NCBI GenBank assembly: GCA_038025085.1
Contig: CM076140.1
Location: 23,344,501-23,408,500 of the forward strand
Source of the DNA: Tetragonia tetragonoides
Taxonomy: Eukaryota > Streptophyta > Magnoliopsida > Caryophyllales > Aizoaceae
Reading direction: 5' to 3'
DNA: 64,000 bases
The notes below the pieces were generated by a model that did no database searches, was not told where the DNA came from, and was given only the letters and a program-made list of their open reading frames with translations. Positions 34,582 through 45,232 of this stretch are shown here, piece by piece (position 1 is the first letter of the stretch; each line of letters opens with the position of its first letter). The translations under genes and the position numbers were made by a program.

Positions 34582-37089
34582 ATGGCTCCTAAACTTAGAG
34601 AAGGTAGGAAAAGGAAGGGGCAAGAGGTTGTTGTTCATGAGGCCCCAAATATTTTCACTCGGGTTTTTGTTTCCGGTATACCCCATCACTGGTTGGTCTA
34701 GGATGAGTTTACCCGTAGTGATTTCCATCCTACCGATCGTTGGGAGCCTAGCGATCTTGTTTTCAAGAAGAAGGAGCATTTGGTTATCGTTGGTACCAAA
34801 TGTCGGGTATGTCGTTTTTTTTTGTTTTTCTCTTTTACACTTAGAAAATCATGTATAGGCAAACATAGAATCCCTATTGTGCAGCGTTGTGGCTTCGGTC
34901 ACTTTTTAGTGTCCATTGCTTCTGCTGAGCGCTTTGATCGCTCCGACCACTTGCTGGTTAGAGGTCTTGCAGAGCAGTACTGGGATACTACCAGTACCTT
35001 TCATTTTCCTATGGGTGAGATCATGATCACCCCTTTCGAGTTTGGTCTCATTTCCGGGCTCCTTTGCACCGGTACTCCTGTCACTTATGGAGATGTGAGG
35101 AGGGAGGTCATGATGGAGATGTTTGGTCTTTTTGGGACCAACTGGGATGGTAGGGAGTATGGTCGGACTGACGTCATGGTCCAGTTCTTGACCAACCCGA
35201 GGAAGTTGCAGAAGGTCACGGTGGAGCAGCACGCTCTTCTTTCTTGGCCTATGTTCTAGCTTGTTCCGTCTTTTCGGATAAAGCTAGTAGGTACCATGTT
35301 CTCTATTTCCCGTGCTTACGGGATTTGGACAGTGTTGCGGAGTACAACTGGGGTCTTCCCGCGTACTCTTGTCTTCTACGGTGTTTGAGGCAGTCCAGTC
35401 GCCTTAGTGGAGAGTAGGGCGCGTCTCGCGTCTCCTTAGTCGGTTATTGGAAGGTTATGGAGGTAATTTCCTTACCCTTCTTGTACTTTGTGTTTTTCGG
35501 CTCTTTATTAATAATTTGTGCCTTATCCATGTACTTTGCATGTCTTAGATTTGGTTTTATGAGTATTTCTCCGACCTTGCCCCTCTTCTCGAGACAGGGG
35601 ATTTGTCTTTTCCAGCGATGTAGACCTGGAAGGGATGGGCATCTTGCCCAGTTACTATGCTGCACGCCCTTAGGGAGGTGATATATCCCTTGACCGCTCA
35701 GGATGTAAGCAACTTTCCATTGTGCTTCTTTTGTCCTTTTATCCTTTTGTTTGCTCATTCTTGTTTTTACAAGTCGACTGGTTCCCCTAGACGGATTACC
35801 TCCCGGATCTCTCGGATAGGTTTTTGGGTGCTCGGGAGTATGACCAGAGGAGGATCCTTATTGAGGGTCCCTTCGGTTTTGAGTGGTTTTTGGGAGAGAG
35901 ACTGATTAGGCAGACTTTCCCCGACCTTCCGGCTCCAAGGATTCCTTCGGATCCTCCGGATTCTATGCTTTATGTTCGTCACCTTACCGTGGAGCAGATG
36001 AGGGCGGCTCCTGTTCGGGTGAATGCCCTTGAGTATTTGCTTCCGGCCGATCCTGAGGTGGATCTTATGGTGGCATATACTGATTTCGTGGAGGCTCGGT
36101 TGTGCCCCAACTTCTCTACCGACCCGGTAAGTAATGTACTTTTTGTTTCTTAATTTCGTTTGGAAATTTAGAAATATGTCTAATATTTGTTGAGTCTTTT
36201 GCAGAGTGCTGCAAGTTCTTCATCTGTCGTTTCTTCTCCGCGTCCTAGTCTCCCTTCCATGTTGGTGGGTTACACAGGAGCGGACGGGTCTCCTCAGGTT
36301 ATACAGATTCCTGAGTTTCACGGCCCTGATGAGGAGGTCGAGGGATTGCCTCTACTAGCTGGTTGTAGGGGGGTAAGTGAGAATTCATTGTAATTTGCAA
36401 TGTTTTCTTTGTATTTATGCTGACTCTTTTCTTTATGTGCACAGTTGGATGCTGTGGAGACGCGGAAGATCTATAGAGGCATGCATGCCTTTAAGAAATG
36501 GTTTTCCAGGTTCGCGTCTCGGAGTGTATGCACGGGTCATTGGTCCGACGTTCGAGAGGTATGTTCATTTCAAGTAATATTGCTTGATTCGAATTTTTGG
36601 TAATTTTCTGACCTTGAGCCTATTTCGCAGCCTGTTCCCATGGTGAGGCCTCCCAGGCCTGCAGTTGTTTGTGCTCCGGAATCTGTGCGTACGCAAAAGC
36701 GGCCTCCTCCTAGGCAGGAGAGTATGGAGGTGCGTCAGGGGACACCTCGAGCTAGAGTGGATACGGGGAGCTCGCCCCAAGTGCCTTCTCTTCCGCAGTG
36801 GTCTGCATCGCCTCCCTATATAGGGTATGCGGGCTATCATATGCCCATGTATCCTCCCATCTCTCCAAAGGGTTCTTGGAGTCAGGAGAGTACGGGGTAT
36901 GGCGGCTATCCCGGCACGTTGGAGCCACCTCGTCACTCACTGGATCCCGCTTACTTGACGGGTTCATTATTTGCTTTTGACCCTAGAGCTTGGGCGAGGT
37001 CTCAGCCCGGCCCTTCAGGTACTCCATCATCGAGTGGACCCGAAGAGTCGCCTCAGGCGGGTCCGAGTACGGGCGAAGATGGCCAGTGA
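34582..37089 (+). pseudogene. PMD-a: spliced antisense gene, plant mobile domain-like (inner copy)
   Basis: The gene lies opposite to gag-pol. It starts MAPKLREGRKRKGQ and continues to a PMD-like core with QRCGFGHFLVSIASAERFDR, LLVRGLAEQYWDTTSTFHFP, MGEIMITPFEFGLISGLL and EYGRTDVMVQFL. This matches the RALAERWWDTTNTFHFP type of plant mobile domain (MAIN/MAIL1 relatives, linked to silencing in Arabidopsis). Exons are split by introns with good borders: GAG|GTAATTTCC...CTTAG (35461), CCG|GTAAGTAAT...TTTGCAG (36127), GGG|GTAAGTGAG...GCACAG (36373), GAG|GTATGTTC...TTCGCAG (36558). The last exon is Pro/Ser/Gly-rich and ends GEDGQ. A TAG interrupts exon 1 near 34700 (HHWLV*DEF). Exon limits are approximate, so pseudogene status rests mainly on that stop. 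Confidence 0.65.
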
Positions 37090-37580
37090 TATTTGTTGTA
37101 GTGCATTTTGAACTTTCGGGCTTGTATTAAACCTGTTATAAGTATTGCATTTTATTCACGCACAAAAATATCACGCAAATGCCCATTTGCGAACTTAATC
37201 AACTAGTTTCCGAGTGGGAAATCACAAATCACGACATTCGAAAATTTAGGATTCCCAAGAATTTAGCACATTTGGGGTACCCCTTCCCCTAAAATAAAAA
37301 GAAAGTAAAGAAAAGCAAAATAGAAAAACATAATTAAAGGAGAAAATATTAATAAAGAAAATCAGAAAATAAAAGGAATAAAAGTGGAACTTGATAATCA
37401 AGATAAAAAGAAGGAAAGAAAATAAAAGGGAATAAATAGAAAAGTGGCAAGAGCCAAAATTTAAGGTAAGAAAAATATAAGGGAAGGCTTCCAAGATCTG
37501 TCCAAGTGCGAATTAGGAAGGTACAACCCTGTCAAACATGGGGTCGGGTGGACCGAGATCTCTCGCGAAAGAGTACACCT
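37090..37580. other. Spacer between PMD-a and PMD-b (inner)
   Basis: This is a purine-rich, AT-rich, non-coding spacer with AAAATAAAAGGAA-type repeats (37290-37440). It may contain the 3' end of PMD-a. The outer element has the same spacer at 53894-54395. Confidence 0.6.
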
Positions 37581-37821
37581 GGCGCCTATACAGGGTGACC
37601 GCTAGAGCTCCTAGCGGCTGTGCTAGAGCTCTAACGGTTGCCGCTTGGGCTTGCGATTTGGCCGCTTGTCCAAGCGGTCAAGCCGCTTACTGGAGCGGCT
37701 AAGCCGCCTGTCCTTGCGGCTAGCCATATGGACCAGCTTCAAGGCCGCCTGGCCTCTTTTTCGTCGGTTGTCTGAATTTCCTTAATTTTTCGACGAGAAT
37801 CCAACCGTAGCCTCTATATAG
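37581..37821 (+). promoter_or_regulatory. PMD-b promoter, colinear with the LTR U3
   Basis: It starts GGCGCCTATACAGG (37581-37594), continues through AGCGG/CCGCT units, then GGCCGCCTGGCCTCTTTTTC (37743-37762), and reaches TATATAG at 37815-37821. The LTR read in its own sense (minus) has GGCGCCTATACAGG, the same array and GGCCGCCTGGACTTTTTCTC in the same order before its TATA. The start codon follows at 37907. Confidence 0.75.
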
Positions 37822-37906
37822 TTGGGTTTCTTTCTCTTCTCTTCTCACCACTTGCTTTGAGCCCTTAGAGAGAGAATTCCTTGAGAGAAAATCCTTAATC
37901 TTAACA

Positions 37907-39450
37907 ATGGTGAACTTTGATGATGTTTTTGATGCTTGGCTGGCTTCTATGATTGTAGAGGAGAGGTTAGAGCTTACTCCCTTCCACCTCAATGCCTTAT
38001 TTCACCTTAAACAAGTCAAGATTTTGTGGGAGTTCCTTTATGCTTCCATTGAGTTTTGGGACCAAAAATTCCATGTCTTTCGTTTCGGTGCTCATGAGAT
38101 GTGCCCTTTGGTGGAGGAGTTCTCCGATATAATTGGCTTTCCAACCGAAAGCCCTCCCGCCCTTCTTTACATAGGGAATGCTTTTGTAGGGGATTTTCAG
38201 AGGTACCTTGGGTTGTCTTCCCGCCAAGCGGGTCAAGTGCTTCATGGTGAGGATGTTGATATTGCCAAGCTTGTGACTTTCTTCACCTCCAAGGCCCAGG
38301 GTGCGATGGATATGAGGTACAAGAAACGTGCCTTTGTATTTTGCCTCCTCCATCGATATTTGTTTGTTGGTGGTAATGAAGATACTCTTATTCCATCCGA
38401 AAAGAAGCTTACCATCAATAGGGGCAAAGCTTGTCTTCTTAGGGTGACCGAGCAAATACAGTGGGATAGCTCTCCTATGCACTTGGTCGTGGGAGAGACA
38501 ATCCTTGCTTTAGATAGGCTCAAGAGCAATCCTCAAGAGTCCTTCACCGGGAGCCCTTTACTCCTTCAAGTAAGTATTGTGATAAAGCCTTAATCTTTGT
38601 GGATTTAACTTTATTTAGTGAAATTCTCCTCTTGTATCGACTTGAATTTTTCTTTTGTTGTTTTTGTGCAGATATGGCTTCAAGAGAGGCTCCACTTGCT
38701 TAAGGCCCCAATAGACACTAGGAATTTCCTCCCTAAACATTTTCCGGCGAGGCGTCGAAAGTTCTCCGAATCCTCTTGGGAGGAGTGGTTAGCATACTTC
38801 TACACCAACATCCAACCGGCTCGTGGTGGCGTACTACCAAGATCGTAGGGTGTAGTGAGAATGTGCCCTTTACGAGGATCATTGGTTTGTATACTTTGAC
38901 GTTCTTCCTGCCGAACCGCCTCCTCCGCCAATATGGCTTAAGACAAAGGATCCCGATTGTAAGCTGCGAACCTCCTTGCCAAAGGCCCTTAACATCCTCC
39001 TTGGTGTCTAATTGGGAACGACATTGGAACCGTCTCCAAGTGTGGACTAAGCCGGTATACCCGCATTCAAACGAGTTGTCTAGCTTTTACGAGGAGTGGA
39101 TTTGGAGCGGTGACCATCAAGTCAACCAAAGGCTTCTAGAGGAGGAAAAGGAGTTGTTCAAGGCCCGCAAATATGATGAGCCAAGCGGTGTAAGGATAAC
39201 TCCAATTGATAGGCCCACTAAACCTTCCAAGCCCCAAACTAAGGGTAAGGGAAAAGGCAAGGCAAAGGCCCAATCTAAGAAAAGGAAGAATCCGGCCCAC
39301 TCGGCCAAACAAGTAACTCCAAATAGGCCCAATGATCACGAGGCCTCTTCTAGCTATGGTAGGGAGAGATGGGCTCCAAAAGAACGAATGGAACTTGATG
39401 AGCCTAGCGAACCCGTCCAAGAGCCCGAAGTCAAAGACAAGGAGGAGTAG
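37907..39450 (+). pseudogene. PMD-b: spliced antisense gene, DUF7745/PMD-like (inner, first copy)
   Basis: Exon 1 (37907-38570) encodes MVNFDDVFDAWLAS, then FWDQKFHVFRFGAHEMCPLV, EEFSDIIGFPTESPP, and later RYKKRAFVFCLLHRYLFVGG. The FRFG-E-CP-VEEF pattern fits the DUF7745 / plant-mobile-domain group that plants share with retrotransposons. The intron is 38571-38671 (CAA|GTAAGTATT...TTGTGCAG). Exon 2 encodes IWLQERLHLLKAPIDTRNFL and ends with a basic, NLS-like tail (KGKGKGKAKAQSKKRK) and acidic residues. A 10-bp deletion near 38820, relative to the second copy at 41452, shifts the frame after NIQPAR. It ends tail to tail with integrase (stop at 39889). Its function is unknown. Confidence 0.6.
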
Positions 39451-39766
39451 TCCACCTCTAGTTGTCTAGCAAGTCTTGTCGTTTTTGCTTAGTAGTATAA
39501 TTCAAATAACGGGTTTGCATGCCCAAGTAGATGTAGTTTAGAATTGCCCTTTTATTTGTTTATTATTTTTGCACTCCTTTTTTTTTATTAGAGCATGTAA
39601 TGGAATTTATCCATATTAATGAAAGACTTGCTTATTTTTGCATTAATCGAATGTATCAAAACTCCTTTTAGAGATTTATTTTATTAAAGTGGCCGGGCCC
39701 AAGTTATATGGGTTACCTACATATCCATGTGGAATCAGGCCAATGTAGTTCGTAAAACCAAAGCCC

Positions 39767-39768
<2 letters not shown>

Positions 39769-39804
<36 letters not shown>
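39769..39804. repeat. 36-base T homopolymer
   Basis: It lies between the convergent ends of PMD-b and pol. The matching place in the second module has only about 12 T (42301-42312). It is either length variation or a sequencing artefact. Confidence 0.85.
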
Positions 39805-39888
39805 CCTGTCGTGGGTCCCATGTGGACGAGCTTGACTGATTTTGACTTGGATTTGGTGCCTTAGTGGGCTCTCTCAAAGATTTAACAT

Positions 39889-40785
39889 TTATGCATCGAA
39901 TCGCTTAAGTTGGTCCATATTTGTGAGTTGGGTGAACTCGTTGCCGTCTAAATCCATTAGCTTTACCGCTCCACCGAATAATATTGTCTTGATAATGTAT
40001 GGGCCGACCCAATTAGGCTTGAACTTTCCCCGAGGGTCGACTACAATTGGTCTTACCTCTTTTAGGACTAAGTCTCCTTCTTTAAGTCCTCTAGCCTTGA
40101 ATCGTTGATCAAAATGCCTTGACATCCTTGCTTGGTAGACATGACCATAATGTAGGGCATTTAGTCATCTTTCATCTAATAAGATCAAGTGGTCATATCG
40201 GGCCTGGACCCAATCCACTTTGGGTAATTCACTTTCCAAAGCTATCCATAAAGAGGGGATTTCTACCTCGACTGGGAGTACTGCCTCCATTCCCTATACT
40301 AAAGAATAAGGTGTTGCTCCTGTTGAGGATCGAATAGTGGTTCTATATCCCTATAAGGCGAATTGTAGCTTGTCGGGCCAATCCTCATAGTTTTCCGTCA
40401 TTTTAGCTATCATTTGCTTCACGTTCTTGTTTGCGGATTCTACGGCTCCATTCGTTTGTGGCCTGTAAGGTGAAGACTGCCGATGTTGAATTTTAAACTT
40501 AGTGAAAAGCTCGGCAACATCCTTTTTGAATTGGGACCTGTGATCACTTATGATTTCGTGGGGTACCCCATATCTGTTAATGATGTTGTCATGTATGAAC
40601 TTTGCCACGTGTTTCGACGCTATTCTTGCGTATGAACGAGCTTCCACCCATTTGGTGAAATAGTCTATCGCGACTAGTATGTATTCATGGCCTCTTTTTC
40701 CTGTAGGGGTGATTTTTCCAATGATGTCAATACCCCATGCAGAGAACGGCCATGGTGAAGTGAATGTATGTAGAGGAGTAGGAGG
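39889..40785 (-). pseudogene. Integrase core and C-terminus, extra copy (inner)
   Basis: Reading down the minus strand: WGIDIIGKITPTG, VAIDYFTKWVEARSYA, EIISDHRSQFKKDV and SPYRPQTNGAVES give the core D, D and E residues of the integrase. The C-terminal part ends NEFTQLTNMDQLKRFDA at 39889. The G of the usual SDHGSQF is R here. A TAG replaces a Trp codon after LQFAL (about 40357). At 40785 the frame runs straight into the antisense of PMD-b, so the N-terminal zinc domain is missing and the 193-residue frame (40351-40932) is a chimera. It is part of the duplicated module. Confidence 0.8.
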
Positions 40786-42080
40786 TCGTTCCTTACTTAG
40801 GGAACGCTTTTGTGGGTGATTTTCAAAGGTACCTCGGGTTGTCTCCCCTTCAAGAAGGTCAAGTGCTTCATGGTTAGGACGCTGATCTTGCCAAGCTCGT
40901 GACTTTCTTCTCCTGTAGGGCCCGGGATGCAATGGATATGAGGTACAAGAAGCGTGCCTTTGTATTTTGCCTCCTCCATCGTTATTTGTTTGTTGGTGGT
41001 AGTGAAGATGCTCTTATTCCATAAGAAAAGAAGTCTGCCATTAATAGGGGCAAAGCTTGCCTTCTTAGGGTGACCGAGCAAATTCAATGGGATAGCTCTT
41101 CTATGCACTTGGTCGTGGGAGAGACAATCCTTACTTTAGATAGGCTCAAGAACAATCCTTAAGAGTCCTTTACCGGGATCCCTTTACTTCTTCAAGTAAG
41201 TTTTATGATAAAGCCTTAATCTTTGTGGATTTAACATTATTTGGTGAAATTCTCATCTTGTATTGACTTGAATTTTCCTTTTGTTGTTTTTGTGTAGATA
41301 TGGCTTCAAGAGAGACTCCACTTGCTTGAGGCTCCCATTGACACTAGGAAGTTCCTCCCTAAGCACTTTCTGGCAAGGCGCCAAAAGTTCTCTGAGTCCT
41401 CTCGGGAGGAGTGGATAGCATATTTCTACACCGACATCCAACCGGCTTGGTTCGTCCCATGGTGGCGTACCACCAAAATTGTAGGGTGTAGTGAGAACGT
41501 GCCTTTTAAGAGGATCATTGGTTTGTATACTTTGACGTTCGTCTTACCGAACCGCCTCCTCCGCCAATACGGCTTAAGGCAAAGGATCTCGATTGTAAGT
41601 TGTGAACCTAATTGCCAAAGGCCCTTAACATCCTCCTTGGTGTCTAACTGGGAACGACACTGGAACCGTCGTCAGGTGTGGACTAAGCCGGTATACCCGC
41701 ATTCAAATGGGTTATCTAAGTTTTATGAGGAATGGATTTGGAGTGGTGACCATCAAGTCAACCCAAGGCTCCTAGAAGAGGAAAATGAGTTGTTCAAAGC
41801 CTGCAAATATGATGAGCCAAGCGGTATAAGGATAACTCCCATTGATAGGCCCGCTAAACCTTCCAAGCCCCAAACTAAGGGTAAGGGAAAAGGAAATATA
41901 AAGGCCTAATCTAAGAAGAGGAAGAATCCGGCCCACTCGGCCAAGCAAGTAGCTCCGATTAGGCCCAATGATCACGAGGCCTCTTCTAGCTATGGTAGGG
42001 AAAGATGGGCTCCAAAAGAACGAATAGAGCTTGATGAGCCTAGCGAGCCCGTCCAAGAGCCCGAAGTTAAAGAGGAGTAT
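40786..42080 (+). pseudogene. PMD-b second, 5'-truncated copy (inner)
   Basis: It begins at the codon region for YLGNAFVGDFQRYLG-type sequence, without promoter, start codon or the FRFG motif. The intron is present at 41195-41298 (CAA|GTAAGTTTT...TGTGTAG). Exon 2 retains ERLHLLEAPIDTRKFL and PAWFVPWWRTTKIVG, the stretch lost from the first copy. A TAA replaces a Gln codon after GNIKA (41907-41909), with a stop also in exon 1 (AATCCTTAAGAG, 41158). Its start is more like the outer element's PMD-b (CGTTCCTTACTT-GGGAACGC) than the first copy, which suggests a recombinant origin. Confidence 0.7.
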
Positions 42081-42398
42081 TCCACCTCCATTCGTCTAGC
42101 AAGTCTTATTCTTTTTGTGCTTAGTTGTATAATTCAAATAACGGGTTTGCATGCCCAAGTAGATGTAGATTAGAAATGCCCTTTTATTTATTTATTTATT
42201 ATTTTTGCACTTTTCTTCTTATTTTTATTAGAGCATGTAATGGACTTTAGCCATATTAATGAAAGGCCAATGTAGTTCGTAAAACCAAATCACATTTTCT
42301 TTTTTTTTTTTTCCCGGTCGCGAGCCCCACGTGGACGGGTTTGACCCATTTTGACTTGGACTTGGTGCCTTAGTGGGCTCTCTAAAAGATTTAATATT

Positions 42399-43429
42399 TT
42401 ATGCATAGAATCGCTTAAGTGGGTCCATATTTGTGAGTTGAGTGAACTCGTTGTCGTCTAAATCCATTAATTTTACCGCTCCACCGGATAATATCGTCTT
42501 GATAATGTATGGGCCGACCCAATTAGGCTTGAACTTTTCCCGAGGGTCGACTACAATTGGTCATACCTCTTTTAGGACTAAGTCTCCTTCTTTTAGTCCT
42601 CTAGCCATGAATCGTTGATCAAAGTGTCTTGCCATCCTTGCTTTGTAGACATGACCGTAATGTAGGGCATTTAGTCGTCTTTCATCTAGCAAGGCCGATT
42701 GGTCATACCGAGCTTGGACCCAATCTGCTTTGGGTAATTCACTTTCTAAATCTATTCTTAAAGAAGGGATTTCTACCTCGACCGGGAGTACTGCCTCCAT
42801 TCCGTATACTAAAGAAGAAGGCGTTGCTCCTGTTCAAGATCGAATAGTGGTTCTATAGCCCCATATTATAGCTTGTCGGGCCAATCTTCATATTTTTCCG
42901 TCATCTTGGCTATCATTTGCTTCACGTTCTTGTTTGCCGATTCTACGGCTCCATTCGTTTGTGGCCTGTAAGGTGAAGACCGTCGATGTTGAATTTTAAA
43001 CTTAGTGAAAAGCTCGGCAACATCCTTTTTGAATTGGGACCCGTGATCACTTATGATTTCGTGGGGTACCCCATATCTGTTAATGATGTTGTCAAGTATG
43101 AACTTTGCCACGTGTTTCGATGCTATTCTTGCGTATGAACGAGCTTCCACCCATTTGGTGAAATAGTCTATCGCGACTAGTATGTATTCATGGCCTCTTT
43201 TTCCTGTAGGGGTGATTTTTCCAATGATGTCAATACCCCATGCAGAGAACGGCCATGGTGAAGTTAATGTATGTAGAGGAGTAGGAGGTCTATGTTGTAA
43301 ATTGGCGTGAAATTGGCAGCGTGTGCACTTTCTCACGTATTCGATGCAATCCTTTTCCATCGAGTCCAATAGTATCCTTGCCTTAGGATCTTCTTGACCA
43401 AGGTGAGTCCATTCATATGGGGACCACAT
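42399..43429 (-). pseudogene. Integrase (inner, copy joined to pol)
   Basis: Part of the zinc-binding region (CIEYVRKCTRCQFH) and the core D, D, E motifs (WGIDIIGK, ISDHGSQF, TNGAVES) are present. The C-terminal portion reads MEAVLPVEVEIPSLRIDLES and ends near LTNMDPLKRFYA at 42399. There is no chromodomain, as in Tat elements. A deletion after WPDKL (about 42866) breaks the frame, and a stop follows KEGDLVLKEV (42561). The upstream frameshift at 43330-43430 separates it from RNase H. Integrase would insert the cDNA and generate the 5-bp duplications seen here. Confidence 0.8.
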
Positions 43430-44586
43430 ACGCCATTATGTATATCATTCATGACTTTGATGACCTCACGTTCCTTTATGCATAGAAGACTTAACCCCTG
43501 TGTTGTCTTTTTATAAAGTTTGCCTTGCACATGTATGTATTGTGCGGCTAGTCTTCTTAAAGCTCTTTGTGCCCTAGGTGTGGATTGTGGAGGGTAATCA
43601 CCTTTGGCGAGTAGATTGAGAATGTCGATAAACCATTCCTCCTCTTCTTCCTCATTGGCGCGTACTTCCAGTGCATTACAAAAGACGGGCTCAGTGCGCC
43701 TTCGAATGTGAATGGGCATGGAGATTACATCATCTGGAATATTTATCATGGAAGCCATTTTTGCTAAGGCGTCCACGAATTGGTTGTCACCTCTAGGAAG
43801 GTTTGTGAAACGGACATGAGTGAAATATTTGGCTATCTTTTCAAGATATTCCTGGTAAGGTGCCAGGGATTTGCTTTTCACTTTCAACTTTTTGGAGACT
43901 TCGTTTATGATGAGAGTTGAATCTCCGTATACCTTTAGATCCTTAATTTGTAGTTCTATTGCCGCTTCTAAACCAATGATGCATGCTTCATATTCGGCGC
44001 CGTTGTTGATTACCTCATGGTCTAATTTGACGGCTATCGGAGTATGTGCGCCTTCGGGGCTGACTAATAATACTCCTACGCCATAACCTTTTTGGTTGGA
44101 TGCTCCGTCAAAGTATAACTGCCAAGTGGTTTCTTCGACACTCATTACTCCTTCATCGGGAAAGTCATGGGTAGCATCTTCGCTAGTAACTGGGTTTTCA
44201 GCGAGATGTTCAGAAATGGCATGTCCTTTGATCGCCTTTTGGTGTTCAAAAGTTAGATCGAATTCTGAAAGCATGACAGTCCATCTTGCTATCCTTCCAC
44301 TAAGGATGGGTTTTTCGAACAAGTACTTTAATGGATTTATCCTTGACTTTATATGGATGGAGTGTTGTAGCATGTAGTGTCGAAGCTTCTTTGTTGCAGT
44401 GACCAATGCGAGACACGTTTTCTCTAGTGTGGAGTAGCGCGTTTCATATTCTAGGAATTTCTTGCTAAGGTAGTATATTGCCTTTTCATCATTCTCCACC
44501 TTTTGGGCCAACATAGCACCCATGGCGGTTTCTGTGACTGTTAGGTATAGCATAAGTGGTTTTCCCGGAATTGGCCGAACCAACAC
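43333..44586 (-). CDS. Pol fragment: RNase H, archaeal-type RNase H and integrase zinc domain (inner)
   Basis: A 417-residue open frame. The first part (LMLYLTVTETAMGAMLAQ ... YETRYSTLEKTCLALV) is the degenerate RT-linked RNase H. After a linker, a second RNase H follows with WQLYFDGASNQKGYGVGVLL, NNGAEYEACIIGLEAAIELQ, LKVYGDSTLIIN and RGDNQFVDALAKMAS; its four acidic residues (D, E, D, D) are all in place. This additional archaeal-type RNase H defines the Tat branch of Ty3/gypsy. The frame ends in GVCGPHMNGLTLVKKILRQG, the start of the integrase HHCC domain. It is the best-preserved Pol segment in the window but is cut off from RT and integrase by frame breaks. Confidence 0.85.
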   Translation of the reverse strand: MLVRPIPGKPLMLYLTVTETAMGAMLAQKVENDEKAIYYLSKKFLEYETRYSTLEKTCLALVTATKKLRHYMLQHSIHIKSRINPLKYLFEKPILSGRIARWTVMLSEFDLTFEHQKAIKGHAISEHLAENPVTSEDATHDFPDEGVMSVEETTWQLYFDGASNQKGYGVGVLLVSPEGAHTPIAVKLDHEVINNGAEYEACIIGLEAAIELQIKDLKVYGDSTLIINEVSKKLKVKSKSLAPYQEYLEKIAKYFTHVRFTNLPRGDNQFVDALAKMASMINIPDDVISMPIHIRRRTEPVFCNALEVRANEEEEEEWFIDILNLLAKGDYPPQSTPRAQRALRRLAAQYIHVQGKLYKKTTQGLSLLCIKEREVIKVMNDIHNGVCGPHMNGLTLVKKILRQGYYWTRWKRIASNT

Positions 44587-44634
44587 GGATGGATTAGCTA
44601 AGTATTCCTTAATCTTGTCAAAGGCTTGCTGGCA

Positions 44635-45232
44635 TTAATCATCCAAGGCAGATTTAGTGTCCTTTTTGAGCTTTTTGAAGATGGGCTCGCATGTAATAGT
44701 CAATTTCGATATGAATCGACTTATATATTGGAGCCGTCCTAGGAATCCTCTTATCTCCTTTTCATTTTTGGGAGATGGCATGTCTCTTATACCTTTGATT
44801 TTAGTAGGATCAATTTCAATGCCTCTTGTGCTTATGACGAATCTTAAGAGCTTGCCCGAAGTTACGCCAAATGCGCACTTTTGAGGATTCAATCTCATAT
44901 TGTAGTTCCGAAGCCTGTCCAAGAATTTCTTTAGAGGGTATATGCCCTTCTCTCTCCTTGGATTTGATGATCATATCGCCCACGTACACCTCGACTTCCT
45001 TGTGCATCATGTCATGTAGAAGGAAAGTTGCGGTTCTTTGGTATGTTGCTCCCGCATTCTTCAACCCGAAAGGCATGACGGTATAGCTATATGTCCCCCA
45101 TTGGGTTATGAAAGTGGTTTTCTCCATATCTTCCTCGACCATTTGTATTTGGTTATACCCTGCATAGCCATCTATGAATGATAAGAGGGCATGTCGTGCG
45201 GTATTATCCACCAGTACGTCTATATGTGGCAA
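44635..45232 (-). pseudogene. Reverse transcriptase (inner) with mutated active site
   Basis: Typical gypsy RT blocks are present: DGYAGYNQIQM, TTFITQWGTYSYTVMPFGLK, NAGATYQR, then EVYVGDMIIKS. The catalytic YVDD is YVGD here because GAC became GGC (44978-44980); the outer copy keeps YVDD. The frame shifts near 44930 and resumes as LRNYNMRLNPQKCAFGV and GFLGRLQYISRFIS. The upstream boundary at 45225-45235 also carries a one-base shift (FPCHI instead of FPIPRIDVL). A stop near 44635 separates it from the RNase H frame. Confidence 0.85.

Noticed and set aside
40351..40932. 193-residue integrase frame with a novel N-terminus
   Set aside because: The novel part is antisense PMD-b at a rearrangement junction, not a new domain.
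43333..45232. Possible endogenous pararetrovirus, judged from gypsy-like RT and RNase H
   Set aside because: LTRs, target duplications, integrase and a second archaeal-type RNase H identify a Tat-type Ty3/gypsy retrotransposon.
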